This document shows, one piece after another, positions 1 to 9,378 of a stretch of 64,000 nucleotides of DNA (its first letter is position 1; each line of letters begins with the position of its first letter). Source of the stretch: JBEKUY01 sp049514555 (lineage in GTDB: Bacteria > Acidobacteriota > Terriglobia > Acidiferrales > UBA7541); contig JBEKUY010000002.1 of the NCBI GenBank assembly GCA_049514555.1, positions 1-64,000 on the forward strand, in the 5' to 3' direction. The notes beneath the pieces are model-generated. The model worked only from the letters and a program-made list of their open reading frames with translations, did no database searches and had not been told where the DNA came from. The position numbers were made by a program, and so were the translations under genes.

Positions 1-569
1 TTGAAGCGCACAACATCATCGGCCACCCGCAGCTCGGCTTGCGGCAGTAAAGCGGCGCGCGCGACCGCACGGTCCTGTTCGCTCTGGGCGGCGGTGAGAA
101 CAGCGATCTGCGCTTGCGGGTTCTGCTTGAGGGCCAAAGCCACAGCGCGATCAAGCGTGAGGCGAATCGCCGCAGGCGCAGCCGCGTCCTGCGCGCGGAG
201 CACAGCCGGCGAAAGTACGAGGCCGGCAACAAAGAGCCAGAAGATAATGGGTGGATTCTTCTCGCGCGGCTCTCTTCGCAGATGCTTTTCGGATTCGGCC
301 GCCGCGATAATCTCATCAATCACGGCCTGATTCAGGCAGCCGTTGGCGACGAGATGCCCACCCTGCCGGTGAATCTCGGTGAGGAGAAGCTTTCCCGCGT
401 GGTCGATAAAACTGACGCCACAAAGGTTGACCTGAAACTTATCGGCAGGCGCTGAGGCACTCAGGCGGCGCCAGCAATCGTCGAGCGCTTGAACCCAGGC
501 CCCCGCAAGGCGGCCCTCGACAGTAAGCGTCGTCCGTCCCCTCTTCTGTTCAGTGGTGATGCGCAACAT
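1..569 (-). CDS. STAS-like domain fused to TolC-family outer-membrane efflux protein (3' end outside window)
   Basis: The reading frame is open from an ATG at 569 to the window edge. Residues 1 to about 90 resemble a STAS/anti-sigma-antagonist fold (LTVEGRLAGAWVQALDD, then VNLCGVSFIDHAGKLLL, with the usual conserved D-x-x-G region). They are followed by a hydrophobic segment (IIFWLFVAGLVLSPAVLRAQ) that looks exactly like a signal peptide, and then by the typical start of a TolC repeat (LTLDRAVALALKQNPQAQ). A cytosolic STAS domain in front of an internal export signal is odd. Either one fused polypeptide is made, or the TolC part is produced separately by internal initiation or cleavage. No in-frame stop separates the two parts. 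Transcription probably starts from the sigma-54 promoter at 605-621. The TolC assignment rests on only about 60 residues, so the exact efflux system is unknown. Confidence 0.75.
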   Translation of the reverse strand, partial: MLRITTEQKRGRTTLTVEGRLAGAWVQALDDCWRRLSASAPADKFQVNLCGVSFIDHAGKLLLTEIHRQGGHLVANGCLNQAVIDEIIAAAESEKHLRREPREKNPPIIFWLFVAGLVLSPAVLRAQDAAAPAAIRLTLDRAVALALKQNPQAQIAVLTAAQSEQDRAVARAALLPQAELRVADDVVRF

Positions 570-604
570 GCCTTGCACCTGTAGAATGAGACGCACTCTA
601 TCAG

Positions 605-621
605 TGCAGGTGTCGTGCCAA
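605..621 (-). promoter_or_regulatory. Sigma-54 (-24/-12) promoter of the STAS-TolC gene
   Basis: The minus strand reads TTGGCACGACACCTGCA. It has the invariant GG and GC dinucleotides separated by exactly 10 bases and matches TGGCAC-N5-TTGCA except for one base. Transcription would begin near 594, about 25 bases before the ATG at 569. The adjacent divergently regulated neighbour is a sigma-54 activator, which strengthens the call. Confidence 0.85.
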
Positions 622-705
622 TTTGCCGGATATCAATACACTCTGTAACTGAAAGAAATAAAGTAAGTTACACGAATTTGAAGAGATACATAAAAGCCAC
701 GTGCA

Positions 706-737
706 GACCATATATGGGCATATGCCCAGGAATGGTC
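706..737. promoter_or_regulatory. Palindromic upstream activating sites for a sigma-54 activator
   Basis: A perfect 14-bp palindrome TGGGCATATGCCCA (715-728) is nested inside a GACCAT (706-711) and ATGGTC (732-737) inverted pair. It lies about 100 bp upstream of the -24 element, the usual enhancer position for an AAA+ activator of the NtrC class. A third ATGGTC-like half-site lies near 756. Binding by the neighbouring regulator is inferred. Confidence 0.6.
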
Positions 738-771
738 CATCCTGCGAGCCCATTAATGGTCTTTAATAAGC

Positions 772-2931
772 TCAGGCTTGTCGCCGAATGGCCAGTTTGC
801 GCATACGGGCCTGTAGCGTGGTGCGCTTCATACCGAGAATCGCCGCGGCCCCTCGTGGCCCACCAATCACCCAGTGCGTCTGGCGAAGCGCCCGCAGGAT
901 GTGCTGGCGTTCAGCCTCGGCCAGTGTGGGAATAGGCGCGTCGGAAAGAGCGGCACTAACGGGGGTCGATGCAACCGGGCCAGCAGCCTTGAGTTCGCCA
1001 AGCGGTACACGGAGCTCGCTGCCGGAGGAGAGCAGGACCGCGCGCTCGATGAGGTTTTCCAGTTCGCGCACGTTTCCCGGCCAAGAGTAGGCCGCGAGAG
1101 CGTCCATGGCCTCCACGGGAATGTACTGAATCGGCTTGTTCAGGCGGCGGCTGAATTTCTGGACAAAATAGCGCACCAAGAGCGGGATGTCGCCGGGGCG
1201 CTCGCGCAGTGCCGGAACGTGAATGGGAAAGACGTTGAGGCGATAATAGAGGTCGTTGCGGAAGGCGCGCTCGGCGACGAGAGGAGCCAGGTCGCGGTTC
1301 GTCGCAGCGACGACGCGGACATCCACGTGAATGGTGCGCGTGCTGCCCAGGCGCTCGAATTCCTGCTCTTGCAGAACCCGCAGGAGCTTGGGCTGAAGTT
1401 CCAGCGGGATGTCCGCGACCTCGTCGAGGAAAAGGGTGCCCTTGTCAGCCAGCTCGAACCGTCCGATCTTCTGCGTGATGGCTCCGGTGAAAGCGCCGCG
1501 CTCATGGCCGAAGAGCTCGGATTCAAGCAAACCGGAGGGGATGGCGGCGCAGTTGATTTTGACGAAGGTGCGCTCGCGCCGCGGGCTGAGATTATGGATG
1601 GCTCGGGCGATGAGTTCCTTGCCTGTGCCGGTCTCGCCGAGGATCATTACGGTGCTGCTCGCGCCCGCGACGGTCTCGACTTGGGAGAGGGCCTTTCGGA
1701 GAGCCGGACTCTCCCCGATGATATCCTCGAAATTGAGCTCGCTACGAATCTCTTCTTCCAGGTAGAGCTTCTCTTCGGCGAGCTTGTTTTTGAGCGCGTC
1801 AATCTCCTTGAAGGCCAGGGCATTCTGTACGGCAATGGCCACTTGCGCGGCGACCTGCAGGAGGAGCTCGACATCTTCGGGCCGGAAGGCATTTTCGCGG
1901 CGGCTGGCAACATTGAGCGTCCCGATGGCACGGCCGAGAGCGACCAGGGGCACGCAGCAGACTGTTTGGACTCCTTCCTCAAGAAGCAAGCGAACCAAGT
2001 CGGTCTTGAATTTTTCGAGGTCTGTCCGCCCCCCCAAGTAGGGTTCTCCGGTGGTGAAGGCTCGGCCTGCCGGCGAGGCGTCAAGCGGCACCGCCATTTC
2101 TTCGCGGATGAGGCCTCGGCCGGGCGGGAAATCGAGGGCCCGAATACGCATGAGCTGGCTGGCGGGGTCATAGAGGGCCAGGCTCGTGTAGTCGTGGTGC
2201 ATAAAACGAACCAGTGCCGAAACAATGGCGTGAAAAAGCTCGTCCACGGCGAGGTTCGAAACCAAAGCATTATTTGTGTCCAGCAAAACCTGCAGCCGGT
2301 CGCGCTCCCGCGCGGACTGTTTCTGCAAGGACTCGACGCGGGCAAGATTGAGCGAATTGTCCACGGCGACGGCAACCTGGCTGGCCACGCGCTGCATGAA
2401 CTGGATTTCATCGCCCGAGTACCGGTGCAGGCGGACCCGTCCGAAGCCCATGGCGCCGAGGCGCCGCTGGGCGGTGGTGAGGGGGAGGATAACGAGGGAG
2501 CGGACGTGCTCCTGCTTCATGCGGGCGAGAAAGGCTGGGAAGCGCGGCTCCTCGTGAATGTTATGGACGATGAACGGCTTCTGTGTTTCCACGACCCAAC
2601 CCGACGGGGTTTCGCCGACAGGCAATTCATGGCCGATCGCGAAGGAGCTGGGCCGAGAGGACTCGAGGATGTGGAGACGCATGACGTTGCGTGCGGGGTC
2701 GAACAGCAGCAGATTCAGGTAATCGAATTCGACAATGCCGTGGAGGCGTTCGGCGAGGTCGTGAAAGAGAGCGCCCAGGTCGCGATGCTGAGCAATCGAT
2801 TCCGACACCTCGAGAAGAGCCTCTAGCTGGCGCCTCGACTGTTCTCGCGGCTGCTCGCTGGCCTGGGAAGAACCGTTCGCCCCAGTGGAATCGGGCGGAA
2901 GACTGGCAGGGTCCGCCATGCAAAGCAGCAT
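772..2931 (-). CDS. GAF-GAF sigma-54-dependent transcriptional activator (FhlA/NifA-like)
   Basis: The 719-residue protein has two GAF sensor domains (about 45-190 and 215-370), a short coiled linker, an AAA+ sigma-54 interaction domain and a FIS-type helix-turn-helix at the C-terminus (about 680-715). Within the AAA+ domain, Walker A is GETGTGKE at 432-439, the sigma-54-contacting loop GAFTGA is at 479-484, and Walker B FLDE is at 501-504. All residues needed for ATP hydrolysis and sigma-54 remodelling are present. There is no receiver domain, so control is presumably by a small ligand or redox signal bound by the GAF domains. The start may instead be the ATG four codons later. The gene lies directly upstream of the STAS-TolC gene and its sigma-54 promoter, which is its likely target. 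Confidence 0.93.
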   Translation of the reverse strand: MLLCMADPASLPPDSTGANGSSQASEQPREQSRRQLEALLEVSESIAQHRDLGALFHDLAERLHGIVEFDYLNLLLFDPARNVMRLHILESSRPSSFAIGHELPVGETPSGWVVETQKPFIVHNIHEEPRFPAFLARMKQEHVRSLVILPLTTAQRRLGAMGFGRVRLHRYSGDEIQFMQRVASQVAVAVDNSLNLARVESLQKQSARERDRLQVLLDTNNALVSNLAVDELFHAIVSALVRFMHHDYTSLALYDPASQLMRIRALDFPPGRGLIREEMAVPLDASPAGRAFTTGEPYLGGRTDLEKFKTDLVRLLLEEGVQTVCCVPLVALGRAIGTLNVASRRENAFRPEDVELLLQVAAQVAIAVQNALAFKEIDALKNKLAEEKLYLEEEIRSELNFEDIIGESPALRKALSQVETVAGASSTVMILGETGTGKELIARAIHNLSPRRERTFVKINCAAIPSGLLESELFGHERGAFTGAITQKIGRFELADKGTLFLDEVADIPLELQPKLLRVLQEQEFERLGSTRTIHVDVRVVAATNRDLAPLVAERAFRNDLYYRLNVFPIHVPALRERPGDIPLLVRYFVQKFSRRLNKPIQYIPVEAMDALAAYSWPGNVRELENLIERAVLLSSGSELRVPLGELKAAGPVASTPVSAALSDAPIPTLAEAERQHILRALRQTHWVIGGPRGAAAILGMKRTTLQARMRKLAIRRQA

Positions 2932-3199
2932 AGCATCGGGGGAAGCAAAGCCTCAACCCGAAGGGCGGCGAGAGATCCCGGGTGCCCCGCGGAGTTGACA
3001 GCAGGCGTTTCCTAAAGGTTCCGGGTACCCCGAAAGGCGAGCCGAACCGGTTTTGAGGGGTTTTAGTGGAAACCAAGTCCCCAGGTTTGGTGTACCCTAA
3101 TCGACAGAAAGCAGCAATCAGCCTCTTGACGAGAGACGAGTTAAGAGAGACAGCTTATAAGCGCTGCTGAGCGACAGCGGGGGCCTCAGGAAAGGCATC

Positions 3200-4323
<1,124 letters not shown>

Positions 4324-4327
<4 letters not shown>

Positions 4328-5079
4328 AGCGCCTTCCCGTTGTTCTCGCCGTCACTCGCCGGATTGTTCGCAAGAACAAATACGTCGATTTTCTGGGCGA
4401 ATACCACCTCCGATTACTCATCCGTTTGGGGATTTTGCCCGTGATGGTCCCGGTCGTCGAAGGCACGCTGGCGTGCCTGCCGTATTACATGGAGAGGATG
4501 GAGGGTCTTCTGCTGGTGGAGGGGCCGGACATCGAACCAAATCGCTACCAAGCCCGAAAGGCCAACTTCCAGTACCTCGAGGAAACGCATCGCTTGAAGG
4601 ATGAAATTGAGATTCGGCTGCTCCGCCATGTTCTGCGTTACAAGATCCCCTACTTGGGCTTTTGCCGCGGCTCGGAACTGCTCAACGCTGTCTGCGGAGG
4701 TTCCCTCTACGGCGATGTCCAAGAGGAGAAGAAGTCCGGCCTGAAGCACATAGATTACGACCATTACGACAGCTACCGGCACCGCGTGACCATCGTCCCA
4801 GGGACTCCACTGGCGCAGTGGTACGGGCGAAGGACGTTGATGGTGAACAGCTACCACCATCAAGGGATTTGCCGCTTGGCTTCTCGCTTCAAGCCCATGG
4901 CGCACGCGGACGATGGATTGATCGAGGGCTACTACGATCCCAGGGAAGGTTTTTTGGTGGGGCTCCAGTTCCATCCCGAACGCATGCTCAAAGATTACCC
5001 CGGCAATTGGCGCGTCTGGAAAGCCTTCGGAGCCGCCGTTCACCGGCGACTCCGCGATAGCCGTTTCCCCGCTGCGTGA
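4324..5079 (+). CDS. Class I glutamine amidotransferase-like (peptidase C26 / PuuD-type) hydrolase
   Basis: The 251-residue protein has the class I amidotransferase fold. The nucleophile elbow is GFCRGSELLN (C114) and the His/Glu pair is in QFHPER (H217, E219), so a full Cys-His-Glu triad is present. Family members hydrolyse gamma-glutamyl amides such as gamma-glutamyl-GABA. The usual Gln in the CRGxQ motif is replaced here by Glu, which suggests a variant substrate. It is coupled by a 4-bp overlap to the aminotransferase, so the pair may trim and transaminate a gamma-glutamylated amine. This pathway is inferred. Confidence 0.8.
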
Positions 5080-5180
5080 TCGCGCCGCTGAGTGATCGAC
5101 AGACCGGCTGAAACGCGTGGCGAGAGGTCGGACCCTAACGCATTACTCTAAGCAACTGCCGAAGAAGGTGACAACGATAT

Positions 5181-5236
5181 TGGTGCCCAAGAGAGGACTC
5201 GAACCTCCACGACCTTGCGGCCACTAGACCCTGAAT
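5181..5236. repeat. Left attachment site: displaced 3' half of tRNA-Leu
   Basis: This is identical over 56 bp to 19465-19520 and then diverges immediately on both sides. It holds the anticodon loop, variable arm, T-arm, acceptor 3' strand and CCA of tRNA-Leu on the minus strand but lacks the 5' half, so it cannot be a functional tRNA. It is the host-derived fragment displaced by integration. Confidence 0.92.
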
Positions 5237-5339
5237 TCAACGCGAGTCAGTGTCTCCGTTTGTTTCCATGTGGTTGCGTTGCTCCGGGGTGCCCGTAACT
5301 TGCAGAGAGTTGCGTTGTTTTTGGGTGCGTTGGGGTAAC

Positions 5340-5388
5340 TTTAGGGACAGCCAACCTTCTCTGGCGCCCCTTTAGGTTTGGGGACAGC
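5340..5388. promoter_or_regulatory. Candidate left arm-type integrase sites
   Basis: Two copies of TTTRGGGACAGC lie at 5340-5351 and 5377-5388, and matching copies with the same orientation lie at the other end of the element (19398-19421). Short direct repeats on both sides of an att core are what arm-binding domains of lambda-type integrases recognise. The assignment is inferred. Confidence 0.5.
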
Positions 5389-5432
5389 TTTTACACGCGG
5401 GCGACGATTGTTCTGTTGCTCCTCTGGATGAC

Positions 5433-5669
5433 TCAGCGCTTGGTGACTCGCCGAATCTCAATACGGGTTTTTCCACCGAGCAGATTTTCAAAATAGGTGA
5501 TGGCTTCGCCTCTTTCCTCTAGCTCCCGAAGTACACCTTCGGCGGCAACCATACCTAATTTGTTTCTCACGTAACCGTACATCGCGGTTTCGGTCATTTC
5601 CCCTAGGTCATTACGCGTGGGTCCCTCGTGCAGCACAACATGGTATTTGCCTTGTTCCGATTCACTCAT
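5433..5669 (-). CDS. Hypothetical protein, 78 aa (element gene)
   Basis: A small, charged, soluble protein with no recognised domain. Its N-terminus (KYHVVLHEGPTRNDLGEM) and C-terminal strand (KTRIEIRRVTKR) look like a compact alpha/beta fold. It is the first gene inside the left end of the element and reads toward the left attachment site. I do not recognise a family, and no function is proposed. Confidence 0.55.
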   Translation of the reverse strand: MSESEQGKYHVVLHEGPTRNDLGEMTETAMYGYVRNKLGMVAAEGVLRELEERGEAITYFENLLGGKTRIEIRRVTKR

Positions 5670-5749
5670 GGCAGAATTCTACCACACAGTCTCTGTAGGG
5701 CCGGCCTCTGTGCGACGCACCTGGGCCGCCCCTATCGTGTCGGGGTCAA

Positions 5750-5878
5750 TCAGCGAAGCAGCCACCACAACAGCCCAGCAACCGCAGCGAGTAAGGTCAC
5801 AACCTTGAACCAGAAACTTCTTCGACGGCTACGTTCGGCGTGGTCAACGATGTCTTGTTCAGTAATGCGCCTCTTCAT
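5750..5878 (-). CDS. Small single-pass membrane protein, 42 aa
   Basis: The reading frame from ATG 5878 to TGA 5750 encodes a basic N-terminus (MKRRITEQDIVDHAERSRRR) followed by one hydrophobic segment (FWFKVVTLLAAVAGLLWWLL). A purine-rich stretch GGGAGGG lies upstream. The arginine-rich side before the helix predicts a cytosolic N-terminus. Tiny membrane proteins of this kind are common in phages and satellites as superinfection-exclusion or lysis helpers, but nothing here proves such a role. Confidence 0.5.
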   Translation of the reverse strand: MKRRITEQDIVDHAERSRRRSFWFKVVTLLAAVAGLLWWLLR

Positions 5879-6050
5879 CGCCAAGCCCTCCCGGCCCAAA
5901 GCGTCTTCCAGGTCTGCGATGAAAGACCACTAGGTAGTGTGCGCCTAAAATGGGAACCCCGGCTCGCCAGGGTAGCGGGCCGGGGCTATTGAGATTTTAG
6001 ATGTGTTCCTGTTCCGCCTCTCCGCTGATTTCTCAACGACTTATCTATGG

Positions 6051-6254
6051 TTAGCCGTGGTGATTTGAGGGTGCTTTTGGTGTCTTTAGTGAAAATTTCG
6101 GTGAAAATTTGTCGTGATCGCTTGCCTCGAAAAAGAAAGTCGCGAAAGGAATCTTGAGGCCCGCCTTTACATCCCGCCCTTGATTCAGCGCACGCAACAC
6201 GATCAGGCCAAACAAGACGAGCATTAGGACGATTATCCCCACGAGTATCATCAT
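6051..6254 (-). CDS. Small membrane protein, 67 aa
   Basis: One strongly hydrophobic N-terminal helix (ILVGIIVLMLVLFGLIVLRA) is followed by a hydrophilic 45-residue tail, with GAGGG upstream of a double ATG. No family is recognised. It ends about 170 bp before the 42-aa membrane ORF and follows the 165-aa gene on the same strand with a 14-bp gap, so these probably share a transcript. Confidence 0.5.
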   Translation of the reverse strand: MMILVGIIVLMLVLFGLIVLRALNQGRDVKAGLKIPFATFFFEASDHDKFSPKFSLKTPKAPSNHHG

Positions 6255-6268
6255 GGTTCCCTCGTGGG

Positions 6269-6763
6269 TTACTTGCGACCCTTCGGAGGTTCGGCGGCCA
6301 GTGCAAGCGCTTCGGCAAGCTGCTTCGCACGATCAATCTTGCTCTTGATCTTCTTGGTCGTTTCCTCCGTATTTTTGATCAGAGCTTCGAGGAGATCGGG
6401 AATCTTCTCAACGCCCTCGACGCGCAGCCAGCGAGGTGCGTCGTTGAATAGCCACGACTCACATTGCTCCTCATCGGGATCGTTATGGTCGCCCTCACGC
6501 GTGCAGAGCGCGATGCCCCATCGGTTGCCGATCTTTGCGTATCCAATGTCACGGCTCCAATACGCCATGCCGTACGGATCGTCGCCCCCATGGATTTTGA
6601 CCCAAGTGGGAACGCCTAGATTCAACCTCTGGAGTATGTGATCTATGGCGGTGATCGCCTGACCCAACTCATCTGAAACTTTGTTCAGGTCCTTTGCGGC
6701 GGAGGAAAGTTTCGAAAAGGTGGAAATCACTCTCGGGGAGAGAGTGTCGGGATCGGAACTCAT
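6269..6763 (-). CDS. Hypothetical protein, 164 aa
   Basis: The start is the ATG at 6763, preceded by AAAGGAG at good spacing; an upstream in-frame ATG at 6790 lacks such a site. The N-terminal third is helical (SKLSSAAKDLNKVSDELGQA), the middle is tryptophan- and glycine-rich (WVKIHGGDDPYGMAYWS, NRWGIALC), and the C-terminus is a lysine-rich helix. Proteins of this size with a GIAL core occur as cargo in mobile elements, but I know no function for it. It is predicted cytosolic. Confidence 0.6.
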   Translation of the reverse strand: MSSDPDTLSPRVISTFSKLSSAAKDLNKVSDELGQAITAIDHILQRLNLGVPTWVKIHGGDDPYGMAYWSRDIGYAKIGNRWGIALCTREGDHNDPDEEQCESWLFNDAPRWLRVEGVEKIPDLLEALIKNTEETTKKIKSKIDRAKQLAEALALAAEPPKGRK

Positions 6764-7025
6764 TTCTGTTCTCCTTTGATCTACGAACAAAAGGAATCGT
6801 CGCCTTTACGGGCGCGGGATTGTCTTATACCCAGCTTCCGCCGGGCGCGGCTTTTACACCGGCTTCAATCCGAGCAGGAGTATATCACAGTTCTTCTTGG
6901 GGATGCGACCACAGTAACGTGCGGGCTACTCGAATAGCTCGAACGGCCAGCCCGCCTGGCGGGCCAGTACTTCCGGGCGTTGTCTTCCAGCTTGAGGCTC
7001 AGGACGCTGAGGGCAGGAGGAAGTT

Positions 7026-7328
7026 ATGGCACACAAACACACCCAGGCCCAGATTGACGAGGTAATCAACGCGTGGCGCGGTAAGCACGCGGTTGAGAAA
7101 ATGATCGGTGAGTACGACGGCCCGAAGTGGTCCAAGTATCAGCGGTATCGGCTTGAGGGTGGGACGATCTTCCACATCTCAACCGACAGCCTCAAACTGA
7201 CGATCACCCCGCCGGACGAGAAGGCCGAGGCGCGGCGCGCAGCGAAGGAAGAGGCAAAACTCGCCAGGGAGAAGGCACGGACAGAGAAGAAGGTGGCCAA
7301 GACCAAGACCTCGAAGAAGGCTAGCTGA
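7026..7328 (+). CDS. Hypothetical basic protein, 100 aa, with Ala/Lys-rich tail
   Basis: This is one of only two plus-strand genes in the element. GGAGGAAG precedes the ATG. Residues 1-60 form a compact region (IDEVINAWRGKHAVEKMIGEY, GPKWSKYQRYRLEGG). Residues 65-100 are an Ala/Lys/Glu helix ending in a KKVAKTKTSKKAS tail typical of nucleic-acid binding. It is followed by a clear terminator at 7352-7386, so it is an independent unit. The DNA-binding role is inferred from composition only. Confidence 0.6.
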   Translation: MAHKHTQAQIDEVINAWRGKHAVEKMIGEYDGPKWSKYQRYRLEGGTIFHISTDSLKLTITPPDEKAEARRAAKEEAKLAREKARTEKKVAKTKTSKKAS

Positions 7329-7351
7329 ATACCAAGTTCGATCTGATCCCT

Positions 7352-7386
7352 CGAGGCGTCGCTAGTACAGGGCGCCTCGTTCTTTT
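7352..7386 (+). terminator. Rho-independent terminator
   Basis: The stem CGAGGCG/CGCCTCG (7352-7358 and 7373-7379) is followed directly by TTCTTTT. It ends the 100-aa gene and also separates it from the convergent operon whose last stop is at 7405. Confidence 0.75.
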
Positions 7387-7404
7387 GTAAGCGGTAGGCC
7401 CTAA

Positions 7405-8058
7405 TCAATGCCGGAAGAAGGCGAGAACACGTTCCAACAGACCGGGGGCGACTGGAGCGGCAGGCTCGTATGGGTCTGACAAACCAGCAGCTGTATCCTC
7501 TGCAGCAGGCCGTCCGAAAAACGCCCCGACCTTGACCCGAAACTTGTTGCGGTTCAGGTCGTCTAATTGATGGACCTTCTGGCCAAGAACTAGGTCATAG
7601 TCAGTCCAACCCAAACTCGTTAGCAATGCGAAATCAGCCAAGTACTCCCCTTCGAGGCCAGCAATCCCTCCATAGTAGAAGAATTGAAAATATGGATACT
7701 CAGGTCCCCACGGGTTGATGTTGTTGGTGAGTGCCTCGACGTTCCTGTATCGGCTGCGGTCAAAGAGAATCAGCCTGCACAGGGAAAAACTGGCCTTGGG
7801 GTGCTTCCGGTCGAGGTCGCAACACTGGCTAATGACGGCCCCATGCGCGACCACTCCATGGCAAACTGACTGGGCGTACCTCTTCTTGGAACCCAGAGGT
7901 GCTTCGACATACGGGTCCACTTTTATGTCGGTGTCAGACCCAGAACTGTATGTGGCGAGATACCTGAGCAGGCCCGGTCGCGTCAGAGGAAAGAACACAT
8001 TTGCAATGATGTCACCTTGGCGCAGACTCGGTGGATGGTCGTGCTGCAGGGCAAACAT
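7405..8058 (-). CDS. Uncharacterised protein, 217 aa, with GDI and SQCCDLD motifs
   Basis: Third gene of the Ntn-hydrolase operon, 4 bp after the 68-aa gene. Near the N-terminus it has RQGDII followed by a hydrophobic strand, and around residue 75 VISQCCDLD. The combination of an N-terminal GD motif and an xSQxCDL motif recalls a family of uncharacterised proteins that I associate loosely with mobile and defence contexts; this is a memory-based impression, not a search. The C-terminal 40 residues are Ala/Pro-rich and end in an amphipathic helix (PGLLERVLAFFRH). The protein is probably soluble. No catalytic assignment is possible from sequence alone. Confidence 0.65.
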   Translation of the reverse strand: MFALQHDHPPSLRQGDIIANVFFPLTRPGLLRYLATYSSGSDTDIKVDPYVEAPLGSKKRYAQSVCHGVVAHGAVISQCCDLDRKHPKASFSLCRLILFDRSRYRNVEALTNNINPWGPEYPYFQFFYYGGIAGLEGEYLADFALLTSLGWTDYDLVLGQKVHQLDDLNRNKFRVKVGAFFGRPAAEDTAAGLSDPYEPAAPVAPGLLERVLAFFRH

Positions 8059-8062
8059 TCAT

Positions 8063-8269
8063 TTAGAGGCGTTCAGGCCGTGCGTGAGCTCCAGACTTCG
8101 CACGGTTCATCCTGGCTCGATCCGCCGCAGGCAAGTTGATTGCCTGTCCAGGTTCCTCCAGTTCTGAGTCGACTCTTACCATCCACGAAGGGTCATAGGC
8201 AGTGATCCTCATACCCTCTTCAGTCTTAAGCCAGTCCTTCGTAGTCGCAACAATATTTTCGTGTTTCAT
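8063..8269 (-). CDS. Hypothetical small protein, 68 aa, middle gene of Ntn-hydrolase operon
   Basis: Its ATG overlaps the stop of the hydrolase gene (ATGA at 8266-8269), so it is translationally coupled. The N-terminal half (VATTKDWLKTEEGMRITAYD) is a helix-strand unit and the C-terminus is basic. The small size and position between a putative peptidase and the 217-aa protein suit an adaptor, inhibitor or substrate. That is inference only. Confidence 0.55.
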   Translation of the reverse strand: MKHENIVATTKDWLKTEEGMRITAYDPSWMVRVDSELEEPGQAINLPAADRARMNRAKSGAHARPERL

Positions 8270-9120
8270 TTTGTCACCTCACCTACAATTGCCTTTTGTT
8301 GAATGTACTCGAATCCCTTTATTCGTGTTATGGTCGCGACATCAACCGCACCACCCACTCCCCGGATATCAACCGTCCATTTCTGAAGAGTGATGGTCGC
8401 TCGAACTAGAAAAATAGATAGGTCAACACAATCTTGAAGTGGCAAAAACTGCCAAGGAATCTTCGAAGCAAGTTTTGTCCTCAGGTCAATGTCGAGTGGG
8501 TCTAGTTGTCCTGGCGGCACATGGGGAACATGCATAAAATCGCGAACCGCGTAGGGCGTCATGGGGTCGAACCCGTTGATTAGCCGGCTCACAATTTGAG
8601 ATTGACCACCCCATGTTGCACCAAACTGACCGGCAGGAAGCGTTTCGTGGGGAACGGGTTTTGAGGGAATAAATATCTCAAAGACTCTTCCGTAGGGGGC
8701 ATCTTGATCGTAGCCGCCAACCAGGAAGATCATGTCCTGCCCAGGTGGTACGGGAATCGGCATTCCAGCCTGCGTCCAACGGGCCATGAAGAAATCGCTG
8801 AGCCGTTGGGCAAATTCTAGAACTGAAAGCCGCTGCGTTTGTGCTAGGGATGTTTCAAACTCGGGAATAAAACTGTGTGCAGTCCTAGGCTCTTGCTGGC
8901 CAGCTGCTCCGCCGATTGCTCCAGCACCATAGGTTATGGCACCGACATAGTCCTGACCTTTGACTCTCAAAAGCTTGGTCGCGTTATCGAACGTCGCTGG
9001 CAAGAGAAGTGTTTGTCCCTGCTGGGGGGCCTGAACCTGAACCTGCACGTGCAGCGTTACCCTGCTGTCCGCTGCCAGCACGATGCCCTCAGGCCCTTTG
9101 AAAGCGATCCCTAGTGACAT
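8266..9120 (-). CDS. Proteasome-fold (Ntn-hydrolase) protein with N-terminal serine
   Basis: The 284-residue protein starts M-S-LGIAFKGPEG and then IVLAADSRVT. If Met is removed, Ser1 is the nucleophile position, and the conserved Asp and Arg fall at 17 and 19, exactly as in proteasome beta subunits. The catalytic Lys appears in NATKLLRV, displaced to about 48 by a 15-residue Gln/Val-rich insert. Further beta-subunit-like blocks are YVGAITYGAGAIGG, FLVGGYDQDAPYGRVFEI and FGATWGGQSQIV. Known relatives are HslV, Anbu and 20S beta subunits. Those use Thr, so Ser is unusual. No HslU or Mpa ATPase is nearby. The gene heads a three-gene coupled operon inside the element. Confidence 0.75.
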   Translation of the reverse strand: MSLGIAFKGPEGIVLAADSRVTLHVQVQVQAPQQGQTLLLPATFDNATKLLRVKGQDYVGAITYGAGAIGGAAGQQEPRTAHSFIPEFETSLAQTQRLSVLEFAQRLSDFFMARWTQAGMPIPVPPGQDMIFLVGGYDQDAPYGRVFEIFIPSKPVPHETLPAGQFGATWGGQSQIVSRLINGFDPMTPYAVRDFMHVPHVPPGQLDPLDIDLRTKLASKIPWQFLPLQDCVDLSIFLVRATITLQKWTVDIRGVGGAVDVATITRIKGFEYIQQKAIVGEVTK

Positions 9121-9378
9121 CGCAGTAGTCCCGGATGCTCAGCCTTAGGCGTGACTGCGCTCTCGAACATACAAATGGCTCGAACTTCCCCGCCATAAGT
9201 GATGCACGACAAGGGCCGGATGGTTGGTTTACTCACGTCCAGTGTTTTCAGCAACTTGCAGCACTCTCGCAACTAACGAGCCCATTTCAGTCCAGAACGC
9301 GCAGGGTAATTCCGTTCCATTAGCAGACACCTTCCTGCGCATGCGCCCAACCCCTTGATTTCCTCTGGGAAGTTGATC

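Noticed and set aside
874..2826. Long plus-strand ORF (650 codons) opposite the sigma-54 regulator
   Set aside because: It is a GC-rich antisense shadow; the minus strand encodes complete AAA+ and GAF domains.
5181..5236. Second tRNA-Leu gene
   Set aside because: Only the 3' half is present; the sequence upstream of the anticodon loop does not pair.
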